Of a stretch of DNA of 64,000 nucleotides, positions 18,205-27,778 are shown in pieces. How positions within the stretch are numbered: position 1 is the first letter of the stretch; each line of letters opens with the position of its first letter. The position numbers were made by a program, and so were the translations under genes. This DNA comes from Bacteroidales bacterium (GTDB lineage Bacteria; Bacteroidota; Bacteroidia; Bacteroidales; UBA932), in NCBI GenBank assembly GCA_024398125.1, contig JAKSJO010000012.1, positions 1-64,000 on the forward strand. The letters are read 5' to 3'. A model generated the notes under the pieces. It saw only the letters and a list, made by a program, of their open reading frames with translations. It ran no database searches and was not told the DNA's origin.

Positions 18205-19692
18205 ATGAAAAAGATATACATTGCAATCATAGCACTCTGCTGCGCAGTTTCTTCATGCGAAGGCTTCCTTGATGTCCCTCCTACAAACTACGCAGACTCA
18301 TCGGCAAGCATCGGCAGCGCAGCCGACGCCCAGGTAATGATGAACGGCCTGCTCCGCAAGATGACTTCATCAAGCTACTATGGAGCGAACTTCACCCTCT
18401 ACGGCGACGCCAAGGGCGGCGACATCACCATTTACACCGCAGGCTACGGCGGAAACGCGCTCTACTATTTCAGCCACAGCGCGAACAACAACAGCTACTC
18501 CGGCATCTGGAGCATGGGCTACAACTGTCTGCTTCAGGCGAACAACATCATCACCAACATCGAGAAGCTCCAGGCCGAAGGCAAGGGCGACGGTCTCGAG
18601 GAGTTCCTCGGCCAGGCTCTGACCATCCGCGCTCTCATCCACTTCGACCTCGTACGCTGCTACGGCAAGCCGTACAACATGGACAAGGCCAGCTACGGCA
18701 TTCCTGTCGTGACCGAGCCTGTCGATGCCCGTGCACAGCTGCTCCGCAACAGTGTTGAAGAGGTATATGACCAGATCATCAGCGACCTCAAGGCTGCCCA
18801 GCCAATGCTTTCAGGCAAAAAGAACAACGGATACATCAACCTGTATGCAAACAAGGCCATCCTTGCAAAGGTCCTCATGTATACCGAGGACTTCAGCGGC
18901 GCGCTCGCGGCAGCCGAGGATGTCATCAACAACGGCGGATATAAGCTTTACGCTCCAGAGGAGTGGGTCGCTTCTTGGACCAAGCAGTTCGGCAGCGAGT
19001 CCATCTTCGAGCTCGGAGTATATCCAAACGAGGCCGACCTCGGTGTATCAGGAGTAGGCGGATACTACCGCCGCAAGGGCCACGGCTCATCTTCAGTCAA
19101 CGGCTGCTTCATGGCCAGCTCATACTGGTTCGACCTCATGGGCGAGAACGACGTACGCTGGGGCGTCATGGACTATGACCAGAGCGCAGACGAGCGTGCA
19201 AACAACGCCGACGATCCTCGTTACCAGATGAAGGGAGCCTGCTACAAGTACAGCGGCGACATCAATCTCTCCGGAGACAAGGAAGGCAGCACCACTGCCG
19301 TCAACATCAAGGTCATCAGACTTTCGGAAGTCTATCTTGAGGCTGCCGAGGCAGCTCTCAGGACCGGCGACGCAGGCAAGGCTGCATCATACCTCAACGC
19401 CATCGCCTGCCGCGACCTTGACCGCGAAGCCTACACAGCATCGACCGTAAGCCTTGACACCATCCTTGACGAGTTCCGCAGGGAATTCCTCACCGAGGGC
19501 AAGCTCTTCCACGAGATGTGCCGCCTCAACAAGACCATCCGCTTCGAGGACGATGCATACGGCAACGGAACAAGCTCTCCATACCGCAGCAGCACCATCG
19601 ACCGCAGCAACGGCCTCTGCCGACTTCCTATCAGCCAGGACGAGATCAACGCCAACCCTGGCATCGGCAAGCAGCAGAACGAAGGATATTAG
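18205..19692 (+). CDS. SusD/RagB-type surface lipoprotein
   Basis: This 495-residue partner of the preceding SusC has a signal peptide with lipobox Cys18 (AVSSCEGFLDVPP) and the FLDVPP segment typical of SusD. It continues with conserved patches such as GQALTIRALIHFDLVRCYGK and, late, the EFLTEGKLFHEM segment that corresponds to the RRxEL/FEGxRxxDL region. It acts at the cell surface as the hinged lid of the transporter. It is the last gene of the operon and is followed by a perfect palindromic terminator. Confidence 0.95.
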   Translation: MKKIYIAIIALCCAVSSCEGFLDVPPTNYADSSASIGSAADAQVMMNGLLRKMTSSSYYGANFTLYGDAKGGDITIYTAGYGGNALYYFSHSANNNSYSGIWSMGYNCLLQANNIITNIEKLQAEGKGDGLEEFLGQALTIRALIHFDLVRCYGKPYNMDKASYGIPVVTEPVDARAQLLRNSVEEVYDQIISDLKAAQPMLSGKKNNGYINLYANKAILAKVLMYTEDFSGALAAAEDVINNGGYKLYAPEEWVASWTKQFGSESIFELGVYPNEADLGVSGVGGYYRRKGHGSSSVNGCFMASSYWFDLMGENDVRWGVMDYDQSADERANNADDPRYQMKGACYKYSGDINLSGDKEGSTTAVNIKVIRLSEVYLEAAEAALRTGDAGKAASYLNAIACRDLDREAYTASTVSLDTILDEFRREFLTEGKLFHEMCRLNKTIRFEDDAYGNGTSSPYRSSTIDRSNGLCRLPISQDEINANPGIGKQQNEGY

Positions 19693-19700
19693 TGAACCAA

Positions 19701-19735
19701 TAAGAAGGCCCGACACAGTGTGTCGGGCCTTCTTA
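19701..19735. terminator. Bidirectional intrinsic terminator
   Basis: A perfect 16-bp inverted repeat (TAAGAAGGCCCGACAC and its complement) with a 3-nt centre lies between the convergent SusD and aspS genes. T-rich stretches follow the stem on both strands, so it can end both transcripts. Confidence 0.9.
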
Positions 19736-19751
19736 TATAATACTGATTCTT

Positions 19752-21518
19752 TTATTCGCTCTTGCGGATGTCGAGCTGGAGTTCGTCGAGCTGGAGCTGG
19801 TCGATCTCGGATGGAGAGTCGATCATGACGTCGCGGCCCTGGTTGTTCTTAGGGAATGCGATGTAATCGCGGATGGTCTCCTGACCGCCGAAGAGTGCAC
19901 AGACACGGTCGAAACCGAATGCGAGACCTCCGTGAGGCGGAGCACCGAACTTGAAGGCGTTGATGATGAAGCCGAACTTGTACTCGGCATCCTCCTTGCT
20001 GATTCCGAGGATCTCGAACATTCTCTCCTGCATTGCAGCCTCGTGGATACGGATTGAACCGCCACCGAGCTCGGTACCGTTGAGCACGAAGTCATATGCA
20101 TTTGCACATACGCGCTCGAGGTCTTCCTTCTTGTCGCTGTAATACCAGTCAAGATGCTCTGGCTTAGGAGCGGTGAATGGATGGTGCATTGCGTAGAAGC
20201 GGTTGGTCTCGTCGTCCCACTCGAACAGAGGGAAATCAACAACCCAAAGCGGTGCGAATACCTTAGGATCTCTGTAGCCGAGACGGTTACCCATTTCGAT
20301 ACGGAGAACACCAAGCTGGGTCTGGGTCTTGCGCTTCGGACCGCAGAGAAGGAGAAGGAGGTCGCCAACCTTAGCCTCGCAAGCCTCGGCTACAGCCTTG
20401 AGCTGCTCTGCGCTGTAGAACTTGTCGATGCTTGACTTGATAGAACCGTCGGCATTGAGCTTGATGTATACAAGTCCCTTTGCACCTACCTGAGGGCGCT
20501 TTACCCACTCGGTGAGCTCATCGATCTGCTTGCGGGTGTACTCTGCACAGCCATCAACTGCAATTGCACCGATATACTCCGAGCCGTCAAATACGCTGAA
20601 ACCGCAGCCCTTTACAAGCTCGCTGACCTCATGTATCTTCATGCCGAAGCGGATATCCGGCTTATCTGAGCCGTAGAAGTCCATTGCATCGTACCAGCTC
20701 ATGCGTGGGATAGGATTTGCGATCTCGACGTTCACAGCGTTCTTGAACATCTGACGCATCATGCCCTCGAATGTTCCGAGTACATCCTCCTGGTCAACGA
20801 AAGACATCTCGCAGTCTATCTGGGTGAACTCAGGCTGACGGTCTGCGCGGAGATCCTCGTCACGGAAGCATCGTACGATCTGGAAGTAGCGGTCGTAGCC
20901 TGAAACCATGAGGAGCTGCTTGAAGGTCTGTGGAGACTGTGGCAGCGCATAGAACTGTCCAGGGTTCATACGTGAAGGAACGACGAAGTCACGCGCACCT
21001 TCCGGAGTAGACTTGATGAGGTATGGAGTCTCGATCTCCATGAAGCCCTGCTGGTCGAGGTATGAACGGATCTCCTGTGCCAGCCTGTGACGGAGAGCAA
21101 GAGCTCTCTGGAGAGGTGGACGGCGGAGATCGAGGTAGCGGTACTTGGCACGGAGGTCCTCACCGCCATCGCTTTCCTCCTCGATTGTGAATGGAGGAGT
21201 GTTGGCCTTGTTGAGTATCTTGATGGTCTCGATGCCGATCTCGATGTCGCCGGTAGCCATCTTGGCGTTCTTGCTCTGGCGCTCGAGGACTGTTCCTACA
21301 ACCTGGATCACGTACTCGCGTCCGAGTGAGGTCGCGGTCTCCACGAGCTCGGCAGGAGCTGCTGCATCAACCACGAGCTGGGTGATGCCATAGCGGTCAC
21401 GAAGGTCGATGAAGGTCATTCCGCCAAGCTTGCGGGCTTTCTGCACCCAGCCGGCGAGGGTCACCTTCTTTCCTGCATCAGAAATGCGGAGTTCTCCGCA
21501 AGTATGAGTTCTGTACAT
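19752..21518 (-). CDS. aspS: Aspartyl-tRNA synthetase
   Basis: This 588-residue class II synthetase charges tRNA-Asp. It has an N-terminal OB fold ([20 protein letters not shown]), motif 2 [18 protein letters not shown], a bacterial-type GAD insertion in the middle, and motif 3 [16 protein letters not shown]. The length matches bacterial AspRS. Position 21550-21557 on the minus strand reads TAATTTCG, one base off the -7 consensus, and may be its promoter. Nothing unusual was seen. Confidence 0.97.
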   Translation of the reverse strand: MYRTHTCGELRISDAGKKVTLAGWVQKARKLGGMTFIDLRDRYGITQLVVDAAAPAELVETATSLGREYVIQVVGTVLERQSKNAKMATGDIEIGIETIKILNKANTPPFTIEEESDGGEDLRAKYRYLDLRRPPLQRALALRHRLAQEIRSYLDQQGFMEIETPYLIKSTPEGARDFVVPSRMNPGQFYALPQSPQTFKQLLMVSGYDRYFQIVRCFRDEDLRADRQPEFTQIDCEMSFVDQEDVLGTFEGMMRQMFKNAVNVEIANPIPRMSWYDAMDFYGSDKPDIRFGMKIHEVSELVKGCGFSVFDGSEYIGAIAVDGCAEYTRKQIDELTEWVKRPQVGAKGLVYIKLNADGSIKSSIDKFYSAEQLKAVAEACEAKVGDLLLLLCGPKRKTQTQLGVLRIEMGNRLGYRDPKVFAPLWVVDFPLFEWDDETNRFYAMHHPFTAPKPEHLDWYYSDKKEDLERVCANAYDFVLNGTELGGGSIRIHEAAMQERMFEILGISKEDAEYKFGFIINAFKFGAPPHGGLAFGFDRVCALFGGQETIRDYIAFPKNNQGRDVMIDSPSEIDQLQLDELQLDIRKSE

Positions 21519-21580
21519 ATCGTTTGTAAATTATTATTCGTCGGAACCGCGAAATTACTAATTATTATTGGATTTCGCTG

Positions 21581-21611
21581 AAAAAAAGAAAGCGGCCGGA
21601 CGGCCGCTTTC
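21581..21611 (-). terminator. Intrinsic terminator after the EF-G2-like gene
   Basis: A perfect 11-bp GC-rich inverted repeat (GAAAGCGGCCG at 21588-21598 and its complement at 21601-21611) is followed on the minus strand by TTTTTTT (21581-21587). It lies just beyond the stop of the EF-G-like gene and before aspS. Confidence 0.88.
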
Positions 21612-21633
21612 CATTATATCGGATAAGGATGAA

Positions 21634-23745
21634 TTAATCCTCGTCTGTCTCCTGAGCTGCGTACTCAGCAAGGAGCTTGTTCTGGACGTCTCCAGGTACT
21701 GGCTGGTAGTCAGCGTACTCCATGGTGAAGGTAGCAGAACCCTGGGTGAGTGAGCTGAGGGAGGTAGAGTAGCGATAGAGCTCTGCGAGAGGAATGCGAG
21801 CCTTGAGAACTGCGAATCCCTTGTCAGCGCCCATGTCGCCGAGCATACCGCGGCGGTTCTGGATGTCGCTCATTACTGCACCCTGATACTCTGCAGGAGT
21901 GATGACCTCAACGTTGTAGATAGGCTCGAGGATCTTTGGACCTGCATTGCGGAATGCCTCCTTGAATGCGTTACGTCCAGCGATGATGAACGCGATTTCC
22001 TTTGAGTCTACCGGATGCATCTTACCATCGTATACGAATACGCGGATGTCACGTGCGTATGAACCGGTAAGAGGACCCTCTACCATCTTCTCCTTGATAC
22101 CCTTGAGGATAGCAGGCATGAAGCTGAGGTCGATGGCACCACCGACAACGCAGTTGTAGAACTCGAGCTTTCCGCCCCAGTCCATCTCGGTCTGCTCCTG
22201 GGTCTTCACATTGAGGACAGTCTCCTTGCCGTCGATCTTGAACTTGGTGTTGAGCTCACCCTCTGCAGGGCAAACGAGGAGGTGAACCTCACCGAACTGG
22301 CCGGCACCACCTGACTGCTTCTTGTGACGGTACTGTGCGGTAGCGACCTTGGTGATGGTCTCGCGATAAGGTACCTTTGGTGCGAAGAGCTCGACGTCGA
22401 GCTTGTACTCGTTGTTGAGGAGCCACTTCACGATATTGATGTGCTGCTCACCGTTACCATTGAGAATGGTCTGGCGGAGCTCCTTGTTGTAGTCAACGAT
22501 GAAGGTAGGGTCGGTAGATGCGATCTTCTTGAGAGCGTCGCCGAGCTTCTGCTCATCCTGCTGAACCTTTGCCTTGATTGCGCAACGATACTTAGGTGCA
22601 GGGAACTCGATCTTGTCGTATGCGATACCTGAACCCGGCTGAGAAAGGGTAACGCCTGACTTGCCGTTCTTAAGCTTCACGAGACAGCCGAAATCTCCGG
22701 CGTGGAGAACGTTTACAGACTCCTTCTTTACACCTGCAACGGCATAGAGAGCAGAGATGCGCTCCTTGTTGCCGGTCTTTGCGTCCTCGAGGTCAACACC
22801 TGCGTTGATGTTGCCGCTCATTACCTTGAAGTAAGATACTTCACCAAGGTGAGCCTCGATGTCGTTCTTGTAGATGAAGAGGGCTGCAGGGCCGTTCTCG
22901 TCAACCTGAGGTGCAGGAGCAACGTTCTTGGTGAACTCGAGAAGTCTCTTTACACCGACGTCGTTCTTTGCGCTGACACAGAATACAGGGTAAACCTCGC
23001 CGTTCACGATACCAAGGTTGAGACCCTTGCGGATATCATCCTCGTCAAGTTCGCCGACCTCGAAGAACTTCTCCATGAGGCCCTCGTCGAACTCGGCAGC
23101 CTTCTCGATGAGTTCCTGGCGTGCCTCCTCGATTACGTCAGCCATGTCTGCAGGCATATCGATCTCCTCGCGGGTACCGTTGGTATCCTTGAAGCGATAG
23201 CACTTGTTCATAAGAAGGTCAACGAAACAGTTGTATCCTGGACCTGGATTTACAGGAATCTGGACATTGATGATCTTGCTGCCGAAAGCCTCCTTCATGG
23301 AAGCCATCACGTTCTCCCAGTCTGCCTTCTCGGCGTCAAGCTGGTTGACAGCGATCACGAGAGGGAACTTGATCTTCTCGGCACGACGGACGAGATTCTC
23401 GGTACCAACCTCGACACCCTGCTGTGCGTTTACTACAAGGATTCCGCTTTCACAAACGCGGAATGCGGTGTATGCACCACCGATGAAGTCATCAGAACCC
23501 GGAGTATCGATGAAGTTGATCTTCTTATCCATGAACTCTGCATAGAGAGGAGTTGCATAGATCGATCTCTGGTTCAGCTTCTCAAGCTCATTGTAGTCTG
23601 ATACGGTATTCTTATCCTCGACTGCGCCTCTGCGGTCGATGACCTTTCCCTCATAGAGCATAGTCTCGGCGAGGGTGGTCTTTCCTGACTTGGTGCTGCC
23701 GAGAAGCACCACGTTTCGGATGTCTTTGGTTAAGTACTCTTTCAT
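21634..23745 (-). CDS. EF-G2-like translation factor lacking GTPase catalytic residues
   Basis: This 703-residue protein has the full five-domain layout of elongation factor G, but its G domain is degenerate. The P-loop is kept (GSTKSGKT, 16-23). Switch I reads NQRSIYATP where EF-G has RGITI, so the Mg-binding Thr is replaced (Tyr63 by alignment). Switch II reads DTPGSDDF (80-87), with Ser84 at the position of the catalytic His. The NKxD motif is NQLD (134-137). Bacteroides EF-G2 is reported to drive translocation without GTP hydrolysis and to be needed in the gut. This protein matches that type. It is not the canonical fusA, which should lie elsewhere. Confidence 0.85.
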   Translation of the reverse strand: MKEYLTKDIRNVVLLGSTKSGKTTLAETMLYEGKVIDRRGAVEDKNTVSDYNELEKLNQRSIYATPLYAEFMDKKINFIDTPGSDDFIGGAYTAFRVCESGILVVNAQQGVEVGTENLVRRAEKIKFPLVIAVNQLDAEKADWENVMASMKEAFGSKIINVQIPVNPGPGYNCFVDLLMNKCYRFKDTNGTREEIDMPADMADVIEEARQELIEKAAEFDEGLMEKFFEVGELDEDDIRKGLNLGIVNGEVYPVFCVSAKNDVGVKRLLEFTKNVAPAPQVDENGPAALFIYKNDIEAHLGEVSYFKVMSGNINAGVDLEDAKTGNKERISALYAVAGVKKESVNVLHAGDFGCLVKLKNGKSGVTLSQPGSGIAYDKIEFPAPKYRCAIKAKVQQDEQKLGDALKKIASTDPTFIVDYNKELRQTILNGNGEQHINIVKWLLNNEYKLDVELFAPKVPYRETITKVATAQYRHKKQSGGAGQFGEVHLLVCPAEGELNTKFKIDGKETVLNVKTQEQTEMDWGGKLEFYNCVVGGAIDLSFMPAILKGIKEKMVEGPLTGSYARDIRVFVYDGKMHPVDSKEIAFIIAGRNAFKEAFRNAGPKILEPIYNVEVITPAEYQGAVMSDIQNRRGMLGDMGADKGFAVLKARIPLAELYRYSTSLSSLTQGSATFTMEYADYQPVPGDVQNKLLAEYAAQETDED

Positions 23746-23810
23746 TTTAGTGATATTATTTGTTATTAATTATCAACTGGTTATACTTTCTGACACAATC
23801 AGCAAGCTCA

Positions 23811-23818
23811 CAAATCTA
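23811..23818 (-). promoter_or_regulatory. -7 box of the EF-G2-like gene
   Basis: The minus strand reads TAGATTTG, matching TAnnTTTG, about 65 bp upstream of the start codon. A -33 TTG at 19 bp is not found, so initiation may depend on an activator, as is known for EF-G2 in Bacteroides. Confidence 0.5.
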
Positions 23819-23863
23819 ATTATTTTTTATCACAATTAAAATGTTTCAGTCCATAAATATTCG

Positions 23864-23871
23864 TAAATTTG
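23864..23871 (+). promoter_or_regulatory. -7 box of rnhB
   Basis: TAAATTTG matches TAnnTTTG and ends 16 nt before the ATG at 23888. The leader would be about 10 nt long. Confidence 0.5.
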
Positions 23872-23887
23872 TCTCACAAAAAGAATA

Positions 23888-24520
23888 ATGAAAATGCGCA
23901 AGGAAATCCAACTGCAGACTTGCATGCAGCAAGGACGCATCGAAGCCGGATGCGACGAGGCCGGGAGAGGACCGCTTGCCGGACCTGTGTTCGCGGCGGC
24001 CGTCATACTTCCCGAGGATTTCCACCATCCGCTGCTCAACGACAGCAAGAGGATGACCGAGCGTGCCCGGGATATCCTGCGCGAGGTGATCGAGCGCGAA
24101 GCCGTCAGCTGGGCCGTGGAGGAAGTAAGCGCTTCCGAAATCGACGACCTGAACATACTCTGGGCATCGGTCACAGGCATGCAGCGCGCGGCTCGAAGGC
24201 TGAGCCCGAGGCCCGAAATGCTTCTTGTCGACGGCAACCGGTTCAGACCATTCGACCTGTGTCCACACACGCTGGTCGTCCATGGAGACGCGACCTACGC
24301 CAGCATCGCAGCGGCTTCGGTGCTTGCCAAGACATGGAGGGACGAGAAGATGCGCGCACTGGCGCAGCAGTACCCCGAGTATGGCTGGGAACGCAATATG
24401 GGCTACCCGACAAAGGAGCACATCGAAGCGATCAAGCGTTTCGGCTACACGCCCGAGCATAGGAAAAGCTTCCATCCAAAGGAACTGGAACCAACTTTAT
24501 TTGACGAAATAAATATCTGA
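23888..24520 (+). CDS. rnhB: Ribonuclease HII
   Basis: This enzyme cuts the RNA strand of RNA-DNA hybrids and removes single ribonucleotides from DNA. The 210-residue protein shows the RNase HII signature [14 protein letters not shown] (catalytic Asp23, Glu24), LLVDGN with the third acid, and [14 protein letters not shown] second ATG two codons later could also be the start. It is the first gene of a plus-strand run and is separated from the S46 peptidase gene by 2 bp. Confidence 0.96.
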   Translation: MKMRKEIQLQTCMQQGRIEAGCDEAGRGPLAGPVFAAAVILPEDFHHPLLNDSKRMTERARDILREVIEREAVSWAVEEVSASEIDDLNILWASVTGMQRAARRLSPRPEMLLVDGNRFRPFDLCPHTLVVHGDATYASIAAASVLAKTWRDEKMRALAQQYPEYGWERNMGYPTKEHIEAIKRFGYTPEHRKSFHPKELEPTLFDEINI

Positions 24521-24522
24521 AG

Positions 24523-26643
24523 ATGAAAAAGATACTTTCAACCATCGCTGCTTTGGCAATCTTTGCCGCCAGCGCTTACGCCGACGAGGGAATGTGGCTT
24601 CTGCCGCTCCTCCAGAAAATGAACGCCCAGGCAATGGCCGACCTCGGTTGCCGCCTCACCCCTGAGCAGATCTACAGCATCAACAATTCGTCCTTGAAGG
24701 ACGCTGTCGTTCACTTCGGCGGCGGCTGCACTGCCGAGGTCATCTCCCGCGAAGGCCTCGTGGTGACCAACCACCACTGCGGATACTCGAACATCCAGCG
24801 ACTTTCAACCCCTGAGCACAACTACCTCGAGGACGGATACTGGGCGATGAACCGCAATGAGGAGCTTCCTGCCGACGGACTCAGCGTGACCTTCCTCCAG
24901 AGCTTCACCGATGTGACAGACATCCTTACCAAGGCTTACGACAAGGCTCTCAAGGCCAACAAGAAGGCTGAGAATGCAGAAGAGCTCGCAACCGCTGCAA
25001 GGAACCAGGCGGCCGAGGATCTTGAGAAGAAGGCCGAGGCCGAGAACCCTCACTGCACCGCCAGCGTCACCAGCTTCTACAACAACAACGTATATTACCT
25101 CATTGTATATAAGACATACACCGACATCCGCTTCGTCGGCGCTCCTCCTGCATCATCAGGCAAGTTCGGCGGCGACACCGACAACTGGATGTGGCCTCGT
25201 CACACCTGCGACTTCTCGATGTTCCGCATCTACGCAGGCAAGGACAACGAGCCTGCAGCATACTCCCCTGACAACAAGCCATACACTCCGGTAAAGTCCC
25301 TCAAGGTATCTCTCAAGGGCCTCGAGGACGGTGACTTCGCGATGATCATGGGCTACCCTGGCCGTACCCAGCGTTTCCAGACCGCTGCCCAGCTCCGCCA
25401 GATGCTTGCTGTCAACGACGTCCGCATCGATGCCCGCACACTCCGTCAGGACATCATGTGGGAGGCCCGCATGGCCGATCCTGTCGTAAACCTCCAGTAC
25501 GCCAGCAAGTATGCCAGCTCGTCAAACGGCTGGAAGAAGTGGCAGGGCATGCGCGAGGCATTCGCAAAGCTCGGCATCCTCGAGCGTGAAGAGGCAAAGG
25601 AGGCTGACTTCACCAAGTGGGCAGCAGAAAAAAAGAAGCGTCAGGAGGCATACGGCAACGCCCTCGGCATGATCGAAAGCGCTGTCAACGCAACCTCGGA
25701 GGCAGAACTCGCCATCACCCTCCTCAACGAGACCATCGGCAACATCGAAATCCTCAGCATTGCCAGCCGCTACAGAAGTGCAGCCGCAAGGGCGAAGGAG
25801 AATGCCGCTCAGGCTGGCGTAAATGCCGCACTCGCCGCTTACAAGGACTACAGCGTGGAACTCGACAAGAAAGAGGCGAACGCCCTCATCTCATACTATC
25901 TCGAAAAGTGCAGCGCAGACAACGCGATCAGCGTCTCTGGACATGACGTCAGGAAGGTTGCCGAATATGTCGACTATCTCTTCGAGAACAGTGCCTTCAC
26001 CTCGGCTGAGAAGCTTCAGGGCGTCAGCGGCGTTATCGAAAACGATCCTGCATATGACCTCATCGTCAGCTATTCCGAGATCTACAACAAGCTCTACCCT
26101 ATGGTAGTGGCTGATCAGGAGGGCCTTCTTGCCGGCAGCAAGGCATTCGCGGCAGGTCTTCTTGAGTGGAAGGCCGGCGAGCCGTCATATCCTGATGCAA
26201 ACAGCACCATGCGTCTCACCTACGGCAACGTGAAGTCATACTCTCCGAAGGACGGCGTGCTCTACAAGCACTACACCACCCTCAAGGGAGTCATGGAGAA
26301 GGAAGATCCGGACAACTACGAGTTCCGCGTGCCTGCCCGCCTCAAGGAAATCTACGAGACCAAGGACTATGGCCAGTACGCCAACAAGAACGGCGAGCTC
26401 GTTACCTGTTTCCTCATCAACTGCGACATCACCGGCGGCAACTCAGGCAGCCCTGTCATGAATGCTGACGGAGACCTCGTGGGCCTCGCTTTTGACGGCA
26501 ACTGGGAGTCTATGTCAAGCGACGTGATGTTCGAGCCTGACCTCCAGAGATGTATCTGCGTAGACATCCGCTACGTCCTCCTCATGATGGACAAGTTCGG
26601 TGGCGCAGGCTATCTCCTCAACGAAATGGATATTGTAAAGTAA
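24523..26643 (+). CDS. S46-family dipeptidyl-peptidase, DPP7 type
   Basis: This exported serine peptidase removes dipeptides from the N-terminus of peptides in the periplasm. The 706-residue protein has a signal peptide cleaved near Ala20, a chymotrypsin-like fold with His85 (TNHHCGY), Asp230 (HTCDFS) and Ser641 (GGNSGSPV), and an inserted helical domain. In Porphyromonas enzymes the residue 18 positions after the catalytic Ser decides P1 preference: Arg in DPP11 (acidic), Gly in DPP7 (hydrophobic). Here it is Gly659, in AFDGNWES, so a preference for hydrophobic P1 residues is inferred. It fits a peptide-feeding lifestyle. Confidence 0.93.
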   Translation: MKKILSTIAALAIFAASAYADEGMWLLPLLQKMNAQAMADLGCRLTPEQIYSINNSSLKDAVVHFGGGCTAEVISREGLVVTNHHCGYSNIQRLSTPEHNYLEDGYWAMNRNEELPADGLSVTFLQSFTDVTDILTKAYDKALKANKKAENAEELATAARNQAAEDLEKKAEAENPHCTASVTSFYNNNVYYLIVYKTYTDIRFVGAPPASSGKFGGDTDNWMWPRHTCDFSMFRIYAGKDNEPAAYSPDNKPYTPVKSLKVSLKGLEDGDFAMIMGYPGRTQRFQTAAQLRQMLAVNDVRIDARTLRQDIMWEARMADPVVNLQYASKYASSSNGWKKWQGMREAFAKLGILEREEAKEADFTKWAAEKKKRQEAYGNALGMIESAVNATSEAELAITLLNETIGNIEILSIASRYRSAAARAKENAAQAGVNAALAAYKDYSVELDKKEANALISYYLEKCSADNAISVSGHDVRKVAEYVDYLFENSAFTSAEKLQGVSGVIENDPAYDLIVSYSEIYNKLYPMVVADQEGLLAGSKAFAAGLLEWKAGEPSYPDANSTMRLTYGNVKSYSPKDGVLYKHYTTLKGVMEKEDPDNYEFRVPARLKEIYETKDYGQYANKNGELVTCFLINCDITGGNSGSPVMNADGDLVGLAFDGNWESMSSDVMFEPDLQRCICVDIRYVLLMMDKFGGAGYLLNEMDIVK

Positions 26644-26650
26644 TACTGAA

Positions 26651-27718
26651 ATGACAGAACAGCAGATACTTGAACTTTTACAGGATGTACGCCATCCGGG
26701 CCGCGGCGACAAGAGCGTCGTAGAGCTCGGAATGGTGCATTCCATCGACATAAGGGAGGACGGCGTAAGCGTCACCCTCGCCTTCTCGAAGCGTCGCGAC
26801 CCACTTTCGGAATACCTTATCGGCAGCGCCCGTGCAGCCCTTGTACGTGCACTCCCGGAAGGCATGAAGTCAGAAGTGCTCACCACCGTGATCGAGGAAA
26901 GCGCTCCAAAGAAGAAAAACAACACCATGGACCTCGACTTCGAGCAGGTCAAGGATATCAAGCATATCATCGGCATAGCCTCAGGCAAGGGCGGCGTCGG
27001 CAAGTCAACAGTCGCAGTCAACATGGCTGTCGCACTCGCACGCCTCGGCTACAAGGTCGGCCTCGCAGACGCGGATGTCTATGGTCCGTCAGTGCCGCTC
27101 ATGACAGGCACCGATGACACAGCTCCCAACGCGGTCGAGGAGGACGGCAAGGAGTACTTCCTCCCTATCGAAAAGTACGGCGTAAAATGGATGTCCATCG
27201 GCTACTTCGCCCAGAAGGGTCAGGCGCTCATCTGGCGCGGACCTATGGCCTGCAACGCCCTCAAGCAGATGATTCTCCAGGTTATCTGGGGCGAGCTTGA
27301 CTTCCTTCTCATCGATATGCCTCCTGGAACCGGCGACATCCACATCAGCCTCGTCTCAGACGTTCCTATGGAGGGTGCGGTCATCGTCACCACCCCGCAG
27401 GCTGTGGCACTCGCCGACGTCGAGAAAGGCGTCAACATGTTCCGCAACCCTAACGTGAACAAGCCTATCTACGGCCTTGTAGAGAACATGGCATGGTTCA
27501 CCCCTGAGGAGCTTCCAGAGAACAAGTACTATATCTTCGGCAAGGGCGGCGGCATCGCCATGGCAGAGACCCTCGGCATCGACCTTCTCGGCCAGATTCC
27601 AATCGTCCAGAGCATCCGCGAATGCGGTGACAGCGGCGAACCCGCAGCGCTCGGCTCACGTCCCGACAGCCTGGCCTTCATCGAACTCGCCAAGGCTCTC
27701 GCAGAAAAGCTTAAGTAA
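26651..27718 (+). CDS. Mrp/ApbC/NBP35-family P-loop ATPase
   Basis: This 355-residue protein has an N-terminal MIP18/DUF59-like domain (about 1-90), followed by a deviant Walker ATPase with SGKGGVGKST near residues 111-120 and DMPPGTGD. Relatives deliver Fe-S clusters. The CxxC pair that carries the bridging cluster in ApbC and NBP35, expected after VENM, is missing: the segment reads VENMAWFTPEELPENKYYI. Fe-S carriage by the standard mechanism is therefore uncertain. The gene starts 7 bp after the S46 peptidase and is followed by a terminator. Confidence 0.92.
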   Translation: MTEQQILELLQDVRHPGRGDKSVVELGMVHSIDIREDGVSVTLAFSKRRDPLSEYLIGSARAALVRALPEGMKSEVLTTVIEESAPKKKNNTMDLDFEQVKDIKHIIGIASGKGGVGKSTVAVNMAVALARLGYKVGLADADVYGPSVPLMTGTDDTAPNAVEEDGKEYFLPIEKYGVKWMSIGYFAQKGQALIWRGPMACNALKQMILQVIWGELDFLLIDMPPGTGDIHISLVSDVPMEGAVIVTTPQAVALADVEKGVNMFRNPNVNKPIYGLVENMAWFTPEELPENKYYIFGKGGGIAMAETLGIDLLGQIPIVQSIRECGDSGEPAALGSRPDSLAFIELAKALAEKLK

Positions 27719-27723
27719 CAGAA

Positions 27724-27747
27724 CAGGCGGCCCTTCCGGGTCGCCTG
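27724..27747. terminator. Intrinsic terminator after the Mrp gene
   Basis: CAGGCGGCCC-TTCC-GGGTCGCCTG forms a 10-bp stem with one G-U pair, followed by ATTTCTTG. It lies between convergent genes and could also serve the minus-strand OMP gene. Confidence 0.7.
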
Positions 27748-27778
27748 ATTTCTTGTATGAAAGCTTGAATCCTTGTTT

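Noticed and set aside
21634..23745. Canonical elongation factor G (fusA)
   Set aside because: The catalytic His, switch I Thr and NKxD Lys are all replaced, and rpsG/rpsJ-type neighbours are absent.
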